The notes: a model not told the origin generated them from the sequence alone. Shown: positions 1 through 8,146, numbered from the stretch's first letter. The stretch is 64,000 bases of DNA from Bradyrhizobium sediminis (GCF_018736085.1 NZ_CP076134.1:1746501-1810500); one strand, 5' to 3'. Numbers and translations: made by a program.

Positions 1-66
1 GCAGATCGCCAATCCGATCACTTCCAGCCTTCGGCCGTCCTGGGTGGTCTTTACCAACGTCGCCAT
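1..66 (-). CDS. 5' end of an unidentified gene, cut by the window edge
   Basis: A minus-strand reading frame starts with ATG at 66 and runs off the window. It is preceded by a GGAGG ribosome site 9 bases upstream. The visible start reads MATLVKTTQDG. It follows the small gene at 69-332 with almost no gap, so it is probably the distal gene of the same operon. Twenty-two residues are too few to name it. Confidence 0.45.
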   Translation of the reverse strand, partial: MATLVKTTQDGRRLEVIGLAIC

Positions 67-68
67 GG

Positions 69-332
69 TCAATCCGCCTCCTGCGCTGCGAGCCAGCTGT
101 AACCGCCCTGATCCCAGAGTTGGGCCAGCGTCTGGTCGGGTTTCCAGTCCGGAAATTGCAATCGGATGGCGTCATAGTCGGTCCGAAAGCGCACCGCATC
201 CTCGCCTTGCAAATGCGCGGCGAAGAAATCAGCCTTCGAACGCAGGATGAAGGCGGCCCCGTCTTCGCTGCCCAGCAGTTCGTATTCCGTGCCCTGTGCG
301 ATCAGGCTGACCGATGCTTGATTTCCGCTCAT
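69..332 (-). CDS. Small conserved-type protein of unknown function
   Basis: Encodes 87 residues. I chose the ATG at 332 because it has GGGAG 7 bases upstream; the longer frame to 371 would overlap the sulfurtransferase stop. The protein is soluble and rather acidic, with no cysteines, signal or membrane segment, and a tryptophan-rich C-terminal part. It lies 28 bp downstream of the sulfurtransferase gene, so the two are probably co-transcribed. I do not recognise a family; the only clue is its place at the edge of a nif region. Confidence 0.6.
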   Translation of the reverse strand: MSGNQASVSLIAQGTEYELLGSEDGAAFILRSKADFFAAHLQGEDAVRFRTDYDAIRLQFPDWKPDQTLAQLWDQGGYSWLAAQEAD

Positions 333-360
333 GGGCGCATCTCCCGGTCGGATGAAGGTC

Positions 361-1218
361 TCACGCGGCAACGGCTGGCGTATCCTCCGCCAGTCCCCAT
401 TCCGCCCAGGAGCCGTCGTAGACGGCGGCGGTCTTGTGTCCGAGCAGATAGAGCCCGAGCGCTACCACGCAGGATGTTATGCCGGAGGCGCAGCTCGTCA
501 CGATCGGGCGTTCGAGATCGATCCCGGCCATGGCAAATCGCGCGGCGAGCATGTCCGGCGCAATGAATGCGCCGGTGTCGGGGTCAATCAGGTCGGCCCA
601 CGGAATGTTCGTCGCGTTCGGGATATGGCCGAGCTTCTTGAACGGGAAGACGTCTTGCTGGGTGCCGTCGAATTTGGCGGGGCCGCGGGCGTCGATGACC
701 TGCGCTGCAGCGGTCGCGAGATTCTCCTGCATTTCGCTCAAGGTACGAACCAGCGCGGGATGATACGCGGCCGTGAACGATCTCGGCTCCGGCCGCACCA
801 TCGACATGTCGGACGGCCGCTTTTCCTTGGTCCATTTGCCGTAACCGCCTTCAAGCATGGTGACCTTGTCGTAGCCGAAGACCCGAAACATCCACCAGAC
901 CCGCGCCGCGGCCGCTCCACCATACAGCCGGTCGTAGACCACGACCCGGTCTCCGTCGCCTATTCCGAGCAATCCGACCTTCTTTGCAAAGTCCGACGCA
1001 CTGGGCAGCATGTGTGGAAGCGGGCTCGACTTGTCGGCTATGTGATCGATGTCGAAATGCACGGAACCGGGAAGATGACGGCCACGATACTGCGTGCGCC
1101 CATCGAGATTCGTGCTGGCGTGATGCCAGGTGCAGTCGAGGATCCGGACATCCGGGTCCGACAGATGCTCCGCAAGCCATTCGGTGCTTACCAGCGCTTC
1201 AGGATTTGCATAGGTCAT
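361..1218 (-). CDS. sseA: 3-mercaptopyruvate / thiosulfate sulfurtransferase (two-domain rhodanese)
   Basis: Encodes 285 residues, the usual length for tandem-rhodanese sulfurtransferases. These enzymes move sulfane sulfur from mercaptopyruvate or thiosulfate to an acceptor in the cytoplasm. The N-terminal inactive domain has the DCTW and YRxxHLPGSVHFDID motifs; the C-terminal domain has HIPNATNIPW and a CASGITSC active-site loop, close to the CGSGVTAC loop of SseA. The nif setting suggests sulfur supply for Fe-S or cofactor assembly, but this is inference. Mercaptopyruvate versus thiosulfate specificity cannot be settled here. Confidence 0.85.
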   Translation of the reverse strand: MTYANPEALVSTEWLAEHLSDPDVRILDCTWHHASTNLDGRTQYRGRHLPGSVHFDIDHIADKSSPLPHMLPSASDFAKKVGLLGIGDGDRVVVYDRLYGGAAAARVWWMFRVFGYDKVTMLEGGYGKWTKEKRPSDMSMVRPEPRSFTAAYHPALVRTLSEMQENLATAAAQVIDARGPAKFDGTQQDVFPFKKLGHIPNATNIPWADLIDPDTGAFIAPDMLAARFAMAGIDLERPIVTSCASGITSCVVALGLYLLGHKTAAVYDGSWAEWGLAEDTPAVAA

Positions 1219-1308
1219 CTCTGAATGATCTCCATGTCAGAAACTCGACAATCGTCGCCAAAGAGACATCTGACCGGCCGTTGCGATATGCCGGGCGGTA
1301 GCTCGGTG

Positions 1309-1764
1309 TTACGCCGTGGGCATCGGATAGCCGGTGCGCGGCCTCGTATCGTAGTATTCCGGCTTCTCCGGCCAGCCGCCCTCGGCGATGAATCTGAACG
1401 TCGTCAGCTTCACGGGCGCGCCTTGCGAGAATGAAACCTCGCTGAACTTGATCTCCCGGTCGCCAGGGCCTGCGGAGAAATCGGCAATGACAGTGCCGTC
1501 CGCATTGCGGGCGCGCGCGAAGCCGGGTGTGCCGACACTGCTTGCGGCAACGGGATTCGCGGCAAAGACCGGATTTTCGAGGCCGTCCGACCCCGCACCG
1601 AAGGCGGGTGAGGCAAAGGTGAATGTCGCCAGCGTCCCGCTGCGTTCGACGGGCTGATCGGCGGTCAGGGGGCGGGCGACCGAATAGATCGTCAATGTTC
1701 CGCCATCCAGCAGCGCCTTCAGCTCATCCTGGGAACAGCTGACGAAATCCAGTGTGACATTCAT
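1309..1764 (-). CDS. Protein of unknown function
   Basis: Encodes 151 residues. The start at 1764 (MNVTLDF) is chosen because GGAG lies 7 bases upstream; a frame opening at 1782 would begin inside a perfect inverted repeat. Many alternating hydrophobic/polar stretches suggest a mainly beta fold; there is a single early cysteine. It ends in PMPTA and has no signal or membrane segment. It is first in a minus-strand set with the sulfurtransferase and small gene. I do not recognise the family. Confidence 0.6.
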   Translation of the reverse strand: MNVTLDFVSCSQDELKALLDGGTLTIYSVARPLTADQPVERSGTLATFTFASPAFGAGSDGLENPVFAANPVAASSVGTPGFARARNADGTVIADFSAGPGDREIKFSEVSFSQGAPVKLTTFRFIAEGGWPEKPEYYDTRPRTGYPMPTA

Positions 1765-1771
1765 GCCAATC

Positions 1772-1799
1772 TCCATACGCAAGGGCGTTTGCGTATGGA
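1772..1799. repeat. Perfect inverted repeat, 11-bp arms, at a 5' leader
   Basis: TCCATACGCAA and TTGCGTATGGA are separated by six bases (GGGCGT). The repeat sits just upstream of the ribosome site of the gene starting at 1764 and downstream of a weak -24/-12-like element. It could be an operator or an mRNA stem-loop. It is not a TGT-N10-ACA NifA site. Confidence 0.8.
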
Positions 1800-1802
1800 T
1801 TT

Positions 1803-1818
1803 ATCAAGTTTTGTGCCA
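1803..1818 (-). promoter_or_regulatory. Weak sigma-54 (-24/-12)-like element
   Basis: The minus strand reads TGGCACAAAACTTGAT. The -24 half is perfect, but the -12 GC is GA, which normally lowers activity. It faces the gene at 1764. Confidence 0.3.
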
Positions 1819-1869
1819 GTTGCCGGGGAAGCGGCGCGGATCGCCGATTTCGTCAGGCCGGATCGGATC

Positions 1870-1885
1870 TTGCGCGATTCTTGCA
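1870..1885 (+). promoter_or_regulatory. Possible sigma-54 promoter for the amine oxidase gene
   Basis: TTGCGCGATTCTTGCA has a perfect -12 half (TTGCA) at the right spacing, but TG instead of GG at -24. It lies 36 bases before the ATG at 1922. I found no TGT-N10-ACA site nearby. Confidence 0.4.
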
Positions 1886-1921
1886 GAGCCCGGCCGGGTA
1901 GCGAGATCTGTAGGCTGATCG

Positions 1922-3562
1922 ATGTTGGACACGGCGATCATTGGCGGCGGATTATGTGGCCTTGTGCTGGCGAGGAACCTGTGCCGGCAGGGCAGAGCCG
2001 TCGGTTTGTTCGAGGCGCGCAAACGCCTCGGTGGCCGCATCTTGTCGGCTACGAGCGCCGGCTCCGGCCTCGCGATGGACCTCGGTCCGACCTGGTTCTG
2101 GCCGGACACGCAGCCCCTGATAAAGAGTATCGTCGCCGAGCTCGGGCTTCCCGATATCGCCCAGCATGATGATGGTTCCGTGCTCCATCTGAAGGATCCG
2201 GATCAAGCGCCGGAGCGTATTGACGGGAAAATAATTCACCAAGGCGCCCGTCGTCTCCGGGGCGGCATGGCGCAGCTCGTCGATGCGCTGGCAGCGGGGT
2301 TGCCGCAGGGCCTGACTCATCTCGATCACGTGCTGACGAGCGTCCGCGATCGCGAGGATCATGTCGCGCTGACATTTGCTGCCGGCGACGGCATTGTCGA
2401 GATTACGGCACGACATGTCGTACTCGCCCTTCCGCCCCGGTTGCTGGAACAGCAGGTCCGATTCGAGCCGGATCTCGATGAAGCGACGCGCGAAGCCATG
2501 CGTGGCGCTGAAACGTGGATGGCGGCGCAGGCCAAAGTGGTCATCGCCTATGATCGCGCCTTCTGGCGCGAGGCCGGTCATTCCGGCAACGCCTTCGTAA
2601 CCCACGAGCAGGCGGTGCTGGGCGAGATCTTCGACGCCTGCGATGGCGATCCGGCGAAGGCTGCGCTGGGAGGATTTCTCGCATTGTCGCCGGAGCTGCG
2701 CGCAAGCTTCAGCGCGGGCCTGCCGATGCTGATGGACAATCAAATGGCGCAGGTCTTTGGCGCAACTCTCGAACATGGCGAGCAGTATTTTCAGGATTGG
2801 GCGACGGAGCTCCATACATGCAGCGCGCTCGACCGGACGTCCGCGCGGACCGAACACGCCGGCGCCGCCAATCCGATGCTGCGCCGGGCGCATTGGAATG
2901 GAACATTGTATCTCGGCGGGTCGGAAACCGCGGCGCGCGGCGCCGGCTATCTGGAAGGTGCGCTCGAGGCAGCGCGGCGGATTGATCTCGCGCTCGAGCG
3001 CAAATCGGCCGAGGAGGGGGGCAGCGGATCGCATTCCCGTGCTGCCGGCGATGCCGCCGCCCCGATCAATGCTGCGAGCCTCGCGCGCTTCCGCGCCTGG
3101 GTTGCCGCGCAGCAAGATGCGGCGTTCGACGGCTACCGCCACCGGCTCAATCGCAGCCTCGCGGCCCAGCAGCGCGAGCAACTCACGCAGCGGGCCATCC
3201 TGGAGTCGATGGAAGAGGTCTTCGATCGCGCGCTCGCGGTGCTGGACGGTCTCGACTTCGACGTCGGCGCGGTCACGGTCGAGCACGGCCGCTCGTCGCT
3301 AACACCGGGCGTGCAGCAGCCGTTCGGCGACCTGATGCGCTCGGTTCTCGACGACGTCATCGCCTTCAATCGAACGTCCTGCGCGCTGTCGAACTTCCCG
3401 GACGAGCATCATTTGTCCAGGGAATATCGGCAGGTGATTCTCCGCGACATCGCCGCCGCATGGCTGGAATTTTCGCTGGCCGCCAACCGCCTGTTGCTGG
3501 CCAAGACGGATGCGCGCGACCGCCGCTTGCAGGCAGCAGGATTAACAGGCGTTTCATCATGA
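1922..3562 (+). CDS. FAD-dependent amine oxidase family protein with extra C-terminal domain
   Basis: Encodes 546 residues. The N-terminal dinucleotide-binding motif IIGGGLCGL and FEARKRLGGRI, the central LGPTWFWP and the late flavin motif TLYLGGSETAARGAGYLEG are diagnostic of the flavin amine oxidase fold (monoamine oxidase type) and span about residues 1-355. Residues of about 370-546 form an unusual helical C-terminal extension that I do not recognise; family members usually stop near 450. Its stop overlaps the ATG of the Rieske gene (ATGA), so the two are translationally coupled and may form an oxidase/electron-donor pair. The substrate is unknown. Confidence 0.75.
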   Translation: MLDTAIIGGGLCGLVLARNLCRQGRAVGLFEARKRLGGRILSATSAGSGLAMDLGPTWFWPDTQPLIKSIVAELGLPDIAQHDDGSVLHLKDPDQAPERIDGKIIHQGARRLRGGMAQLVDALAAGLPQGLTHLDHVLTSVRDREDHVALTFAAGDGIVEITARHVVLALPPRLLEQQVRFEPDLDEATREAMRGAETWMAAQAKVVIAYDRAFWREAGHSGNAFVTHEQAVLGEIFDACDGDPAKAALGGFLALSPELRASFSAGLPMLMDNQMAQVFGATLEHGEQYFQDWATELHTCSALDRTSARTEHAGAANPMLRRAHWNGTLYLGGSETAARGAGYLEGALEAARRIDLALERKSAEEGGSGSHSRAAGDAAAPINAASLARFRAWVAAQQDAAFDGYRHRLNRSLAAQQREQLTQRAILESMEEVFDRALAVLDGLDFDVGAVTVEHGRSSLTPGVQQPFGDLMRSVLDDVIAFNRTSCALSNFPDEHHLSREYRQVILRDIAAAWLEFSLAANRLLLAKTDARDRRLQAAGLTGVSS

Positions 3563-3978
3563 ACGAGGACAAGATGACGGCTGATTTGGCCTATGCGATC
3601 TGCAGGATGAGCGATATCCCCAGCCAGCAGGCGAGGGGCTTTCAGCTGATGATCGTCGGGGACGATGGTGCGAAGCGGCCCTGGCCGATCCTCGTGGTTC
3701 GATGGGGCCGTCAGGTCTTCGGTTACGTCAACAAATGCCCGCATGACGGGGTCAATCTGGACTGGGAACGCAATCAGTTCATGGATCCGAACGGCATCCG
3801 TCTGATGTGCGGCAAGCACGGATCGTTGTTCGAACTCGGCACCGGCATCTGCGTGGACGGCCCCTGCAAGGGCCGTGGCCTGACACCGGTGGCACTGACC
3901 GTGCTGGATGACGACATCTGCGTGACAGGCGTGACGCTGGTCGAGGATGAAGAGGTCCTTCCCGACGACGAAGCGTGA
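3559..3978 (+). CDS. Rieske-type [2Fe-2S] ferredoxin
   Basis: Encodes 139 residues from the ATG overlapping the preceding stop. An alternative start at 3574 has a better ribosome site (GAGGA). Cluster ligands are visible: Cys60-Pro-His62 and Cys84-Gly-Lys-His87, the CxH...CxxH pattern of Rieske proteins. There is no membrane anchor, so it is a soluble ferredoxin. A paralog lies at 16280-16765 with the same GxCxDGxC segment after the second ligand pair. The partner is presumably the upstream flavoprotein; this is inference from coupling. Confidence 0.8.
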   Translation: MNEDKMTADLAYAICRMSDIPSQQARGFQLMIVGDDGAKRPWPILVVRWGRQVFGYVNKCPHDGVNLDWERNQFMDPNGIRLMCGKHGSLFELGTGICVDGPCKGRGLTPVALTVLDDDICVTGVTLVEDEEVLPDDEA

Positions 3979-3993
3979 TCCCGGCTCGACCGC

Positions 3994-4608
3994 TCAGACG
4001 GGACGATTTTCGTTCCGGTTCTTCACCGGCTCCATCCGCGCCAGGCCTTCCTCGAAGCTGATGACGTCGTATTTGCCATCGAAGCCCGTCGCGGCGTCGA
4101 GCAGGTAGTCGAGCTTGCCGGCGGTATCGAGCTTCTTGACGTCGTTCTTGTCGATGCTCATCAGGTCCATCATCTCCTTCCAGACCGTGGATTCATCGCA
4201 AGGCAGGACATGGAAGGCGATGCCCCGAAGGGTAACGCGGTATTTCGCCAGAAGATCGATGTTGTTGCAGAACATGAAGTAGGTCCCGTTCGGGCTCAAC
4301 AGGCCGTCCAGCACCTCGGACGCCACGTCCAGATAGGCAAAGGAGTGGATGTATCCCGCCAGGATCGGAATGGTGCTTTCGCCCTCCTGCGCGATGGTGA
4401 GAACCTGCTCGATCGAGAATTCCGGCGGGCGCTTTTCGTCGGCTACCTGGGCCTGGAACTTGAGCGCGATATCGCCCCGGAAGCCAAATCGGCCCGGCTT
4501 CTTCGTCGGGCTCTTGAGCACGGCGTTGAGCAGGCGTCCCTCCCGATCGAGCCGGCCGAGGGCAGTCTTCTCGATTGTCATCGGCGCGGTCATCTCGATC
4601 GTGGTCAT
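3994..4608 (-). CDS. Nif-associated protein of unknown function
   Basis: Encodes 204 residues. The start at 4608 has GGAGAA 8 bases upstream and lies downstream of a minus-strand sigma-54 element at 4667-4682; the longer open frame would begin beyond that promoter. The protein is soluble, with two cysteines in NNID-type and LPCDES contexts. A conserved-looking stretch with FMFCNN and YRVTLRG suggests an alpha/beta fold. It is divergent from the iscN-nifU-nifS operon and shares its NifA site, so it is probably made with nitrogenase. I do not recognise the family. Confidence 0.65.
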   Translation of the reverse strand: MTTIEMTAPMTIEKTALGRLDREGRLLNAVLKSPTKKPGRFGFRGDIALKFQAQVADEKRPPEFSIEQVLTIAQEGESTIPILAGYIHSFAYLDVASEVLDGLLSPNGTYFMFCNNIDLLAKYRVTLRGIAFHVLPCDESTVWKEMMDLMSIDKNDVKKLDTAGKLDYLLDAATGFDGKYDVISFEEGLARMEPVKNRNENRPV

Positions 4609-4666
4609 GTGACATTCTCCGGTGTCAGACAAATCAGCGCCGCGTCGGCGCCGGTCTGACCCGTTA

Positions 4667-4682
4667 TGCAAATTGTCTGCCG
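4667..4682 (-). promoter_or_regulatory. Sigma-54 promoter for the divergent unknown gene
   Basis: The minus strand reads CGGCAGACAATTTGCA: GG-N10-GC with a perfect TTGCA -12 half, 59 bases before the ATG at 4608. The NifA site at 4805-4820 lies about 120 bp upstream. Confidence 0.6.
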
Positions 4683-4804
4683 GTTCGCGTGGCGCGACTT
4701 CAACTCGTCGAAAGTGCCGATCGCCGGCCATTCCCTTCTTCCCGCGGCCATTCCGGCTTCCGCCCGAGCCCTCGTGACAGCGATCCGGCGGCGCAAAGCC
4801 GCCC

Positions 4805-4820
4805 TGTCGGAAACCTGACA
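4805..4820. promoter_or_regulatory. NifA upstream activator site, shared by divergent promoters
   Basis: TGTCGGAAACCTGACA is an exact TGT-N10-ACA. It lies 61 bp upstream of the plus promoter at 4881 and about 120 bp upstream of the minus promoter at 4667. It sits within the 326-base gene-free stretch 4609-4934, where I see nothing else. Confidence 0.82.
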
Positions 4821-4880
4821 CGCGTCGCAAAGGCGACAGGTGATTGGCTGAAAAGCCCATCTTATCAAAGAATTGCGACG

Positions 4881-4896
4881 TGGCATGAGACTTGCC
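4881..4896 (+). promoter_or_regulatory. Sigma-54 promoter of the iscN-nifU-nifS operon
   Basis: TGGCATGAGACTTGCC matches TGGCAYG-N4-TTGC with the obligatory GG-N10-GC spacing. It lies 39 bp before the first gene. Confidence 0.88.
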
Positions 4897-4934
4897 AATT
4901 CCTTTCTCAAGGGTCCTAGCAATGAGGGCGAGCA

Positions 4935-5255
4935 ATGATCAATCTGACCGATAGTGCGCTGAACGCGGTACGCAACGCGATTTCCACGGCAAACAAGCCG
5001 GTCGACGGCCTGCGCATCATGGTCGAGGCGGGCGGCTGCGCCGGCTACAAATACATGCTGGGTCTGGTCGACGTGGTCGACCCCGACGACACCGTGATCG
5101 AGCGCGACGGCGTGCGCGTCTTCGTCGACAACAAGAGCCACGAATATCTTGCGGGTACGACGATCGACTTCGTGATCGCGCTCGAGGGGTCGGGCTTCAC
5201 CTTCGAAAACCCGAACGCGAAGAACAGCTGCTCCTGCGGAAAATCGTTCGGTTGA
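4935..5255 (+). CDS. iscN: A-type Fe-S carrier (IscA/HesB family, IscN-like)
   Basis: Encodes 106 residues, the normal length for the family. It carries the three conserved cysteines: Cys35 in GGCAGYKY and the C-terminal pair Cys99/Cys101 in SCSCGKSF. A-type carriers hold or transfer Fe-S clusters during assembly. It is first in an operon with nifU and nifS, the arrangement described for rhizobial iscN, behind a NifA/sigma-54 promoter. It should therefore serve nitrogenase Fe-S assembly rather than housekeeping. The symbol is by arrangement and homology. Confidence 0.88.
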   Translation: MINLTDSALNAVRNAISTANKPVDGLRIMVEAGGCAGYKYMLGLVDVVDPDDTVIERDGVRVFVDNKSHEYLAGTTIDFVIALEGSGFTFENPNAKNSCSCGKSFG

Positions 5256-5300
5256 GTCAACCGGCCGGAGCCGGCCGCGCCATGGAAAGAAATCAAGATC

Positions 5301-5591
5301 ATGCTGATTGAAACCGAACATCTGAAGCATCTGCCGAGCGCGGACGCCGATCGCGCGGAGATCATCAAGGCGGTAATCGAGGAGATCCGCCCGAACCTGC
5401 AGCGGGACGGCGGCGACTGCCAGCTGATCGAGATCGACGGCAACAAGATCATGGTCAAGCTCACCGGCGCCTGCGTGTTCTGCAAGCTGAGCAGCGCCAC
5501 GCTGGAAGGCATCCAGGCCCGCCTGGTCGAAAAGCTCGGCGAGTTCGTGCGTCTTATTCCCGTTGCCGGAGCTGCCAAGGCGCGGCATTGA
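5301..5591 (+). CDS. nifU: NifU C-terminal (Nfu) domain protein
   Basis: Encodes 96 residues, much shorter than the three-domain NifU of Azotobacter (about 300). Only the Nfu domain is present, with the CxxC motif at Cys58-Val-Phe-Cys61 and the preceding LQRDGGDCQL signature. The IscU-like scaffold and central ferredoxin domains are missing, as in other rhizobial nifU genes. It would bind a [4Fe-4S] cluster and pass it to apo-nitrogenase proteins. It lies between iscN and nifS in one operon. Confidence 0.88.
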   Translation: MLIETEHLKHLPSADADRAEIIKAVIEEIRPNLQRDGGDCQLIEIDGNKIMVKLTGACVFCKLSSATLEGIQARLVEKLGEFVRLIPVAGAAKARH

Positions 5592-5603
5592 AAGAGGCGT
5601 TCC

Positions 5604-6812
5604 GTGCGGCCGATCTATCTCGACAACAATGCGACGACGCGCGCGGATCCTGCCGTCGTCGCAGCCATGCTGCCGTATTTCTCGGAGCAGTTCGGAAATG
5701 CCTCGTCGGCGCACGCCTTCGGCAGTGAGGTGGCGGGGGCGGTGAAGCAGGCGCGCAAGAGCTTGCAGGCGCTGCTCGGTTCGGCCTTCGACCACGAAAT
5801 CGTATTCACTTCTGGCGGTACCGAATCCGACAACGCCGCCATTCTGTCGGCCCTCGACAATCAGGACCGCCGTGACGAGATCGTCACGACCGCCGTCGAG
5901 CATCCTGCCATCCTGTCGCTGGTGGAATACCTCGCGGCGTCGCGCGGCATCAAAGCGCATTTCGTCGGGGTCGATTCGCGGGGTCGGCTGGATATCGAAG
6001 CCTATCGGCGCGCGCTCGGCCCGCGCACCGCGATCGCCTCGGTGATGTGGGCGAACAACGAGACCGGAGCGCTGTTCCCGGTCGAGCGGCTGGCCGTCAT
6101 GGCACATGAGGCCGGCGCGCTGTTCCATACCGACGCCGTCCAGGCGGTCGGCAAGGTCCCGCTCGATCTGAAGGCGACCGCGATCGACATGCTGTCGTTG
6201 TCGGGACACAAGCTGCACGGACCCAAGGGCATCGGGGCGCTATACCTGCGCAAAGGTACGAAATTCAATCCGCTGATTCGTGGCGGACCCCAGGAGCGGC
6301 GGCGGCGCGGCGGCACGGAGAATGTACCGGCCATCGTTGGATTGGGAAAAGCAGCCGAGCTGGCGCTGACACAGATGCAGGACGAGCAGGCCGGCGTTCG
6401 TGCCCTGCGCGACCGTCTTGAATACGGCATCCTCAAGCTCGGCAATTGTTCGGTACTGGGGGACGCGGACAACAGACTTCCCAATACCTCCAATATCGCC
6501 TTCGAGCATCTCGAAGGCGAAGCCATCCTTCATCATTTGAACCGGGCGGGCATCGCAGCTTCGCTGGGCTCGGCCTGCGCCTCCGGTTCGATGGAGCCGT
6601 CGCACGTGCTGCGCGCGATGAATGTGCCGATGGCGGCACTGCGCGGCGCTATCCGGTTTTCACTGTCGCGCGACAATACGATCGATGACGTCGTCTGCGT
6701 ATTGAATTTGCTGCCGGAGATCATTGCCAGGCTGAGGGCGTCGTCGCCGTCATGGCAGGAGCGCGCACATATCACGGCGAATCCATCCCGGTCCACGGAG
6801 CTGACCTCATGA
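5604..6812 (+). CDS. nifS: NifS cysteine desulfurase
   Basis: Encodes 402 residues starting with GTG at 5604, with GAGG 6 bases upstream and the typical N-terminus IYLDNNATT. It is a PLP enzyme that releases sulfur from cysteine as a persulfide for Fe-S assembly. Visible active-site parts are the PLP lysine in SGHKLHG (Lys203), the histidine in VEHPAIL and the catalytic cysteine Cys325 in SACASGSMEPSHVL, a class I loop. Its stop overlaps the nifT start (ATGA). Confidence 0.95.
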   Translation: MRPIYLDNNATTRADPAVVAAMLPYFSEQFGNASSAHAFGSEVAGAVKQARKSLQALLGSAFDHEIVFTSGGTESDNAAILSALDNQDRRDEIVTTAVEHPAILSLVEYLAASRGIKAHFVGVDSRGRLDIEAYRRALGPRTAIASVMWANNETGALFPVERLAVMAHEAGALFHTDAVQAVGKVPLDLKATAIDMLSLSGHKLHGPKGIGALYLRKGTKFNPLIRGGPQERRRRGGTENVPAIVGLGKAAELALTQMQDEQAGVRALRDRLEYGILKLGNCSVLGDADNRLPNTSNIAFEHLEGEAILHHLNRAGIAASLGSACASGSMEPSHVLRAMNVPMAALRGAIRFSLSRDNTIDDVVCVLNLLPEIIARLRASSPSWQERAHITANPSRSTELTS

Positions 6813-7030
6813 AAGTTATGATTCGCCGTTCTCCTGAGACGGGGCTTTCGATCTACGTACCGAAAAAGGATCTCGAGGAGCCGATCGTCGAGTCCGAACA
6901 CGAATCGCTGTGGGGCGGCTGGATCCGCATCGCCAACGGCTGGGTACTCGATCTGCCGGAAATGGCGGTGGGCACCTCGCTTCCCATCACGGTCAATGCC
7001 CGCAAACGCGGCCAGGAAAGTGAAGACTGA
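6809..7030 (+). CDS. nifT: NifT/FixU family protein
   Basis: Encodes 73 residues, the family length. The start at 6809 overlaps the nifS stop; a longer frame from 6752 would lie inside nifS. Family features are MKVMIRR at the start, LSIYVPKKDLEE and the GGWIRIANGWVLDLP core. NifT is a small protein of the nif regulon without a settled function; mutants elsewhere show little phenotype. It is coupled to the next gene by TGATG. Confidence 0.9.
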   Translation: MKVMIRRSPETGLSIYVPKKDLEEPIVESEHESLWGGWIRIANGWVLDLPEMAVGTSLPITVNARKRGQESED

Positions 7031-7899
7031 TGAACGCCCCGATACCGTCGATTGATTTCCTGAAGCACGCCGACGCCGAGGCGACGCTGGCCGAGGTTGC
7101 TGCGGGACTGCGCGCAGGCACGGTCATTCCCTATCTGGGACCGGGGGTCGCCGAACTCTCGCAGTCCGCGGTGCCGATGAATCCGGAGGCGCTCGCGGCG
7201 TTCTTCGGCATCAAGGTCGCGCTGCCGCGGCGCGCCAAGGGCAATGCCTGGGCCGCCGCGCAGCATATCGAAAGCAACAAGCACCGCTCCACCGTTACCA
7301 CATTGATGGCGGAGGCTTTCGCGGCGCCGGTGGAGCCGACGGCCCTGCATCGTTATCTTGCTTCGCTGCGCCTGCCGATGATCGTGGATGCCTGGTACGA
7401 CGGCGCCATGCGCTCGGCGCTGAGGGAGCGGAGCGACTGGGGTGAGGTGCAGGGCATCACTCGCGCCGGTATCGGCGAAGACCGCTGGTACCGGTTTTAC
7501 GACGCCGCCGGCGCCGAGACGGATCGAGCCGCGGCAAGCGGCTGGACCACCTTGCTCTACAAGCCTCATGGCAGCATCGCGCCGGCGCGGAACTTCCTGA
7601 TCTCGGACGCCGACTATGTCGAGGTGCTGACGGAAATTGACATCCAGACGCCGATCCCCGACGTCGTCAAGGACCGCCGCACCGAGCGGAGTTTTGTCTT
7701 CATCGGCTGCCGCTTCAACGATCAGCTTCTCAGGACCTATGCACGGCAGGTCACGAAGCGGTCGTCGACCCTGCATTATGCGATTGTCGAGCCGGAAACG
7801 CTGAGCAAGAACGAACTTCGGTTTCTGTTCGGCCAGGGTCTGACGCCGATCGCCCTTCCGTTGGCTCGAGCTGTGGAAATCCTGACTGCGGCTGGCTGA
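7030..7899 (+). CDS. SIR2-like domain protein of the nif operon
   Basis: Encodes 289 residues. The stretch VIPYLGPGV (residues 32-40) matches the phosphate-binding turn that opens SIR2-like NAD-binding folds, followed by LHRYLASL and a late SFVFIGCRFND segment also typical of the group. It lacks the zinc-binding cysteine pairs of true sirtuin deacetylases. The 1-nt overlap with nifT makes it a member of the NifA-controlled operon. Deacylase, NADase or nucleotide-sensing roles are all possible; none can be shown from sequence. Confidence 0.65.
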   Translation: MNAPIPSIDFLKHADAEATLAEVAAGLRAGTVIPYLGPGVAELSQSAVPMNPEALAAFFGIKVALPRRAKGNAWAAAQHIESNKHRSTVTTLMAEAFAAPVEPTALHRYLASLRLPMIVDAWYDGAMRSALRERSDWGEVQGITRAGIGEDRWYRFYDAAGAETDRAAASGWTTLLYKPHGSIAPARNFLISDADYVEVLTEIDIQTPIPDVVKDRRTERSFVFIGCRFNDQLLRTYARQVTKRSSTLHYAIVEPETLSKNELRFLFGQGLTPIALPLARAVEILTAAG

Positions 7900-8032
7900 G
7901 AGTTTCGTTCAGCAATGCCTTTCGGCCTGAAGTGGCACAACGCCGTCCGGGCGTGCGCGCGGTGCGGCAATCAGCAGTCCTCGGAAATGCCCGGGCGCAT
8001 GATGCCGGAAATCACCAAGCAAATCCCAAGTC

Positions 8033-8048
8033 TGTAACGTTTCTAACA
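8033..8048. promoter_or_regulatory. NifA upstream activator site of nifB
   Basis: TGTAACGTTTCTAACA is an exact TGT-N10-ACA, about 100 bp upstream of the nifB -24 element, a normal distance for enhancer-type activation. Confidence 0.87.
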
Positions 8049-8146
8049 TACTTTGAAAATCTTGGTCGGCGCGTGTTGGCAACGCGACAGCTCCCGCTCT
8101 CCCAATAACCCATTGAAATGTTGTGAAGTTGTCGACCTCTCGGCAA

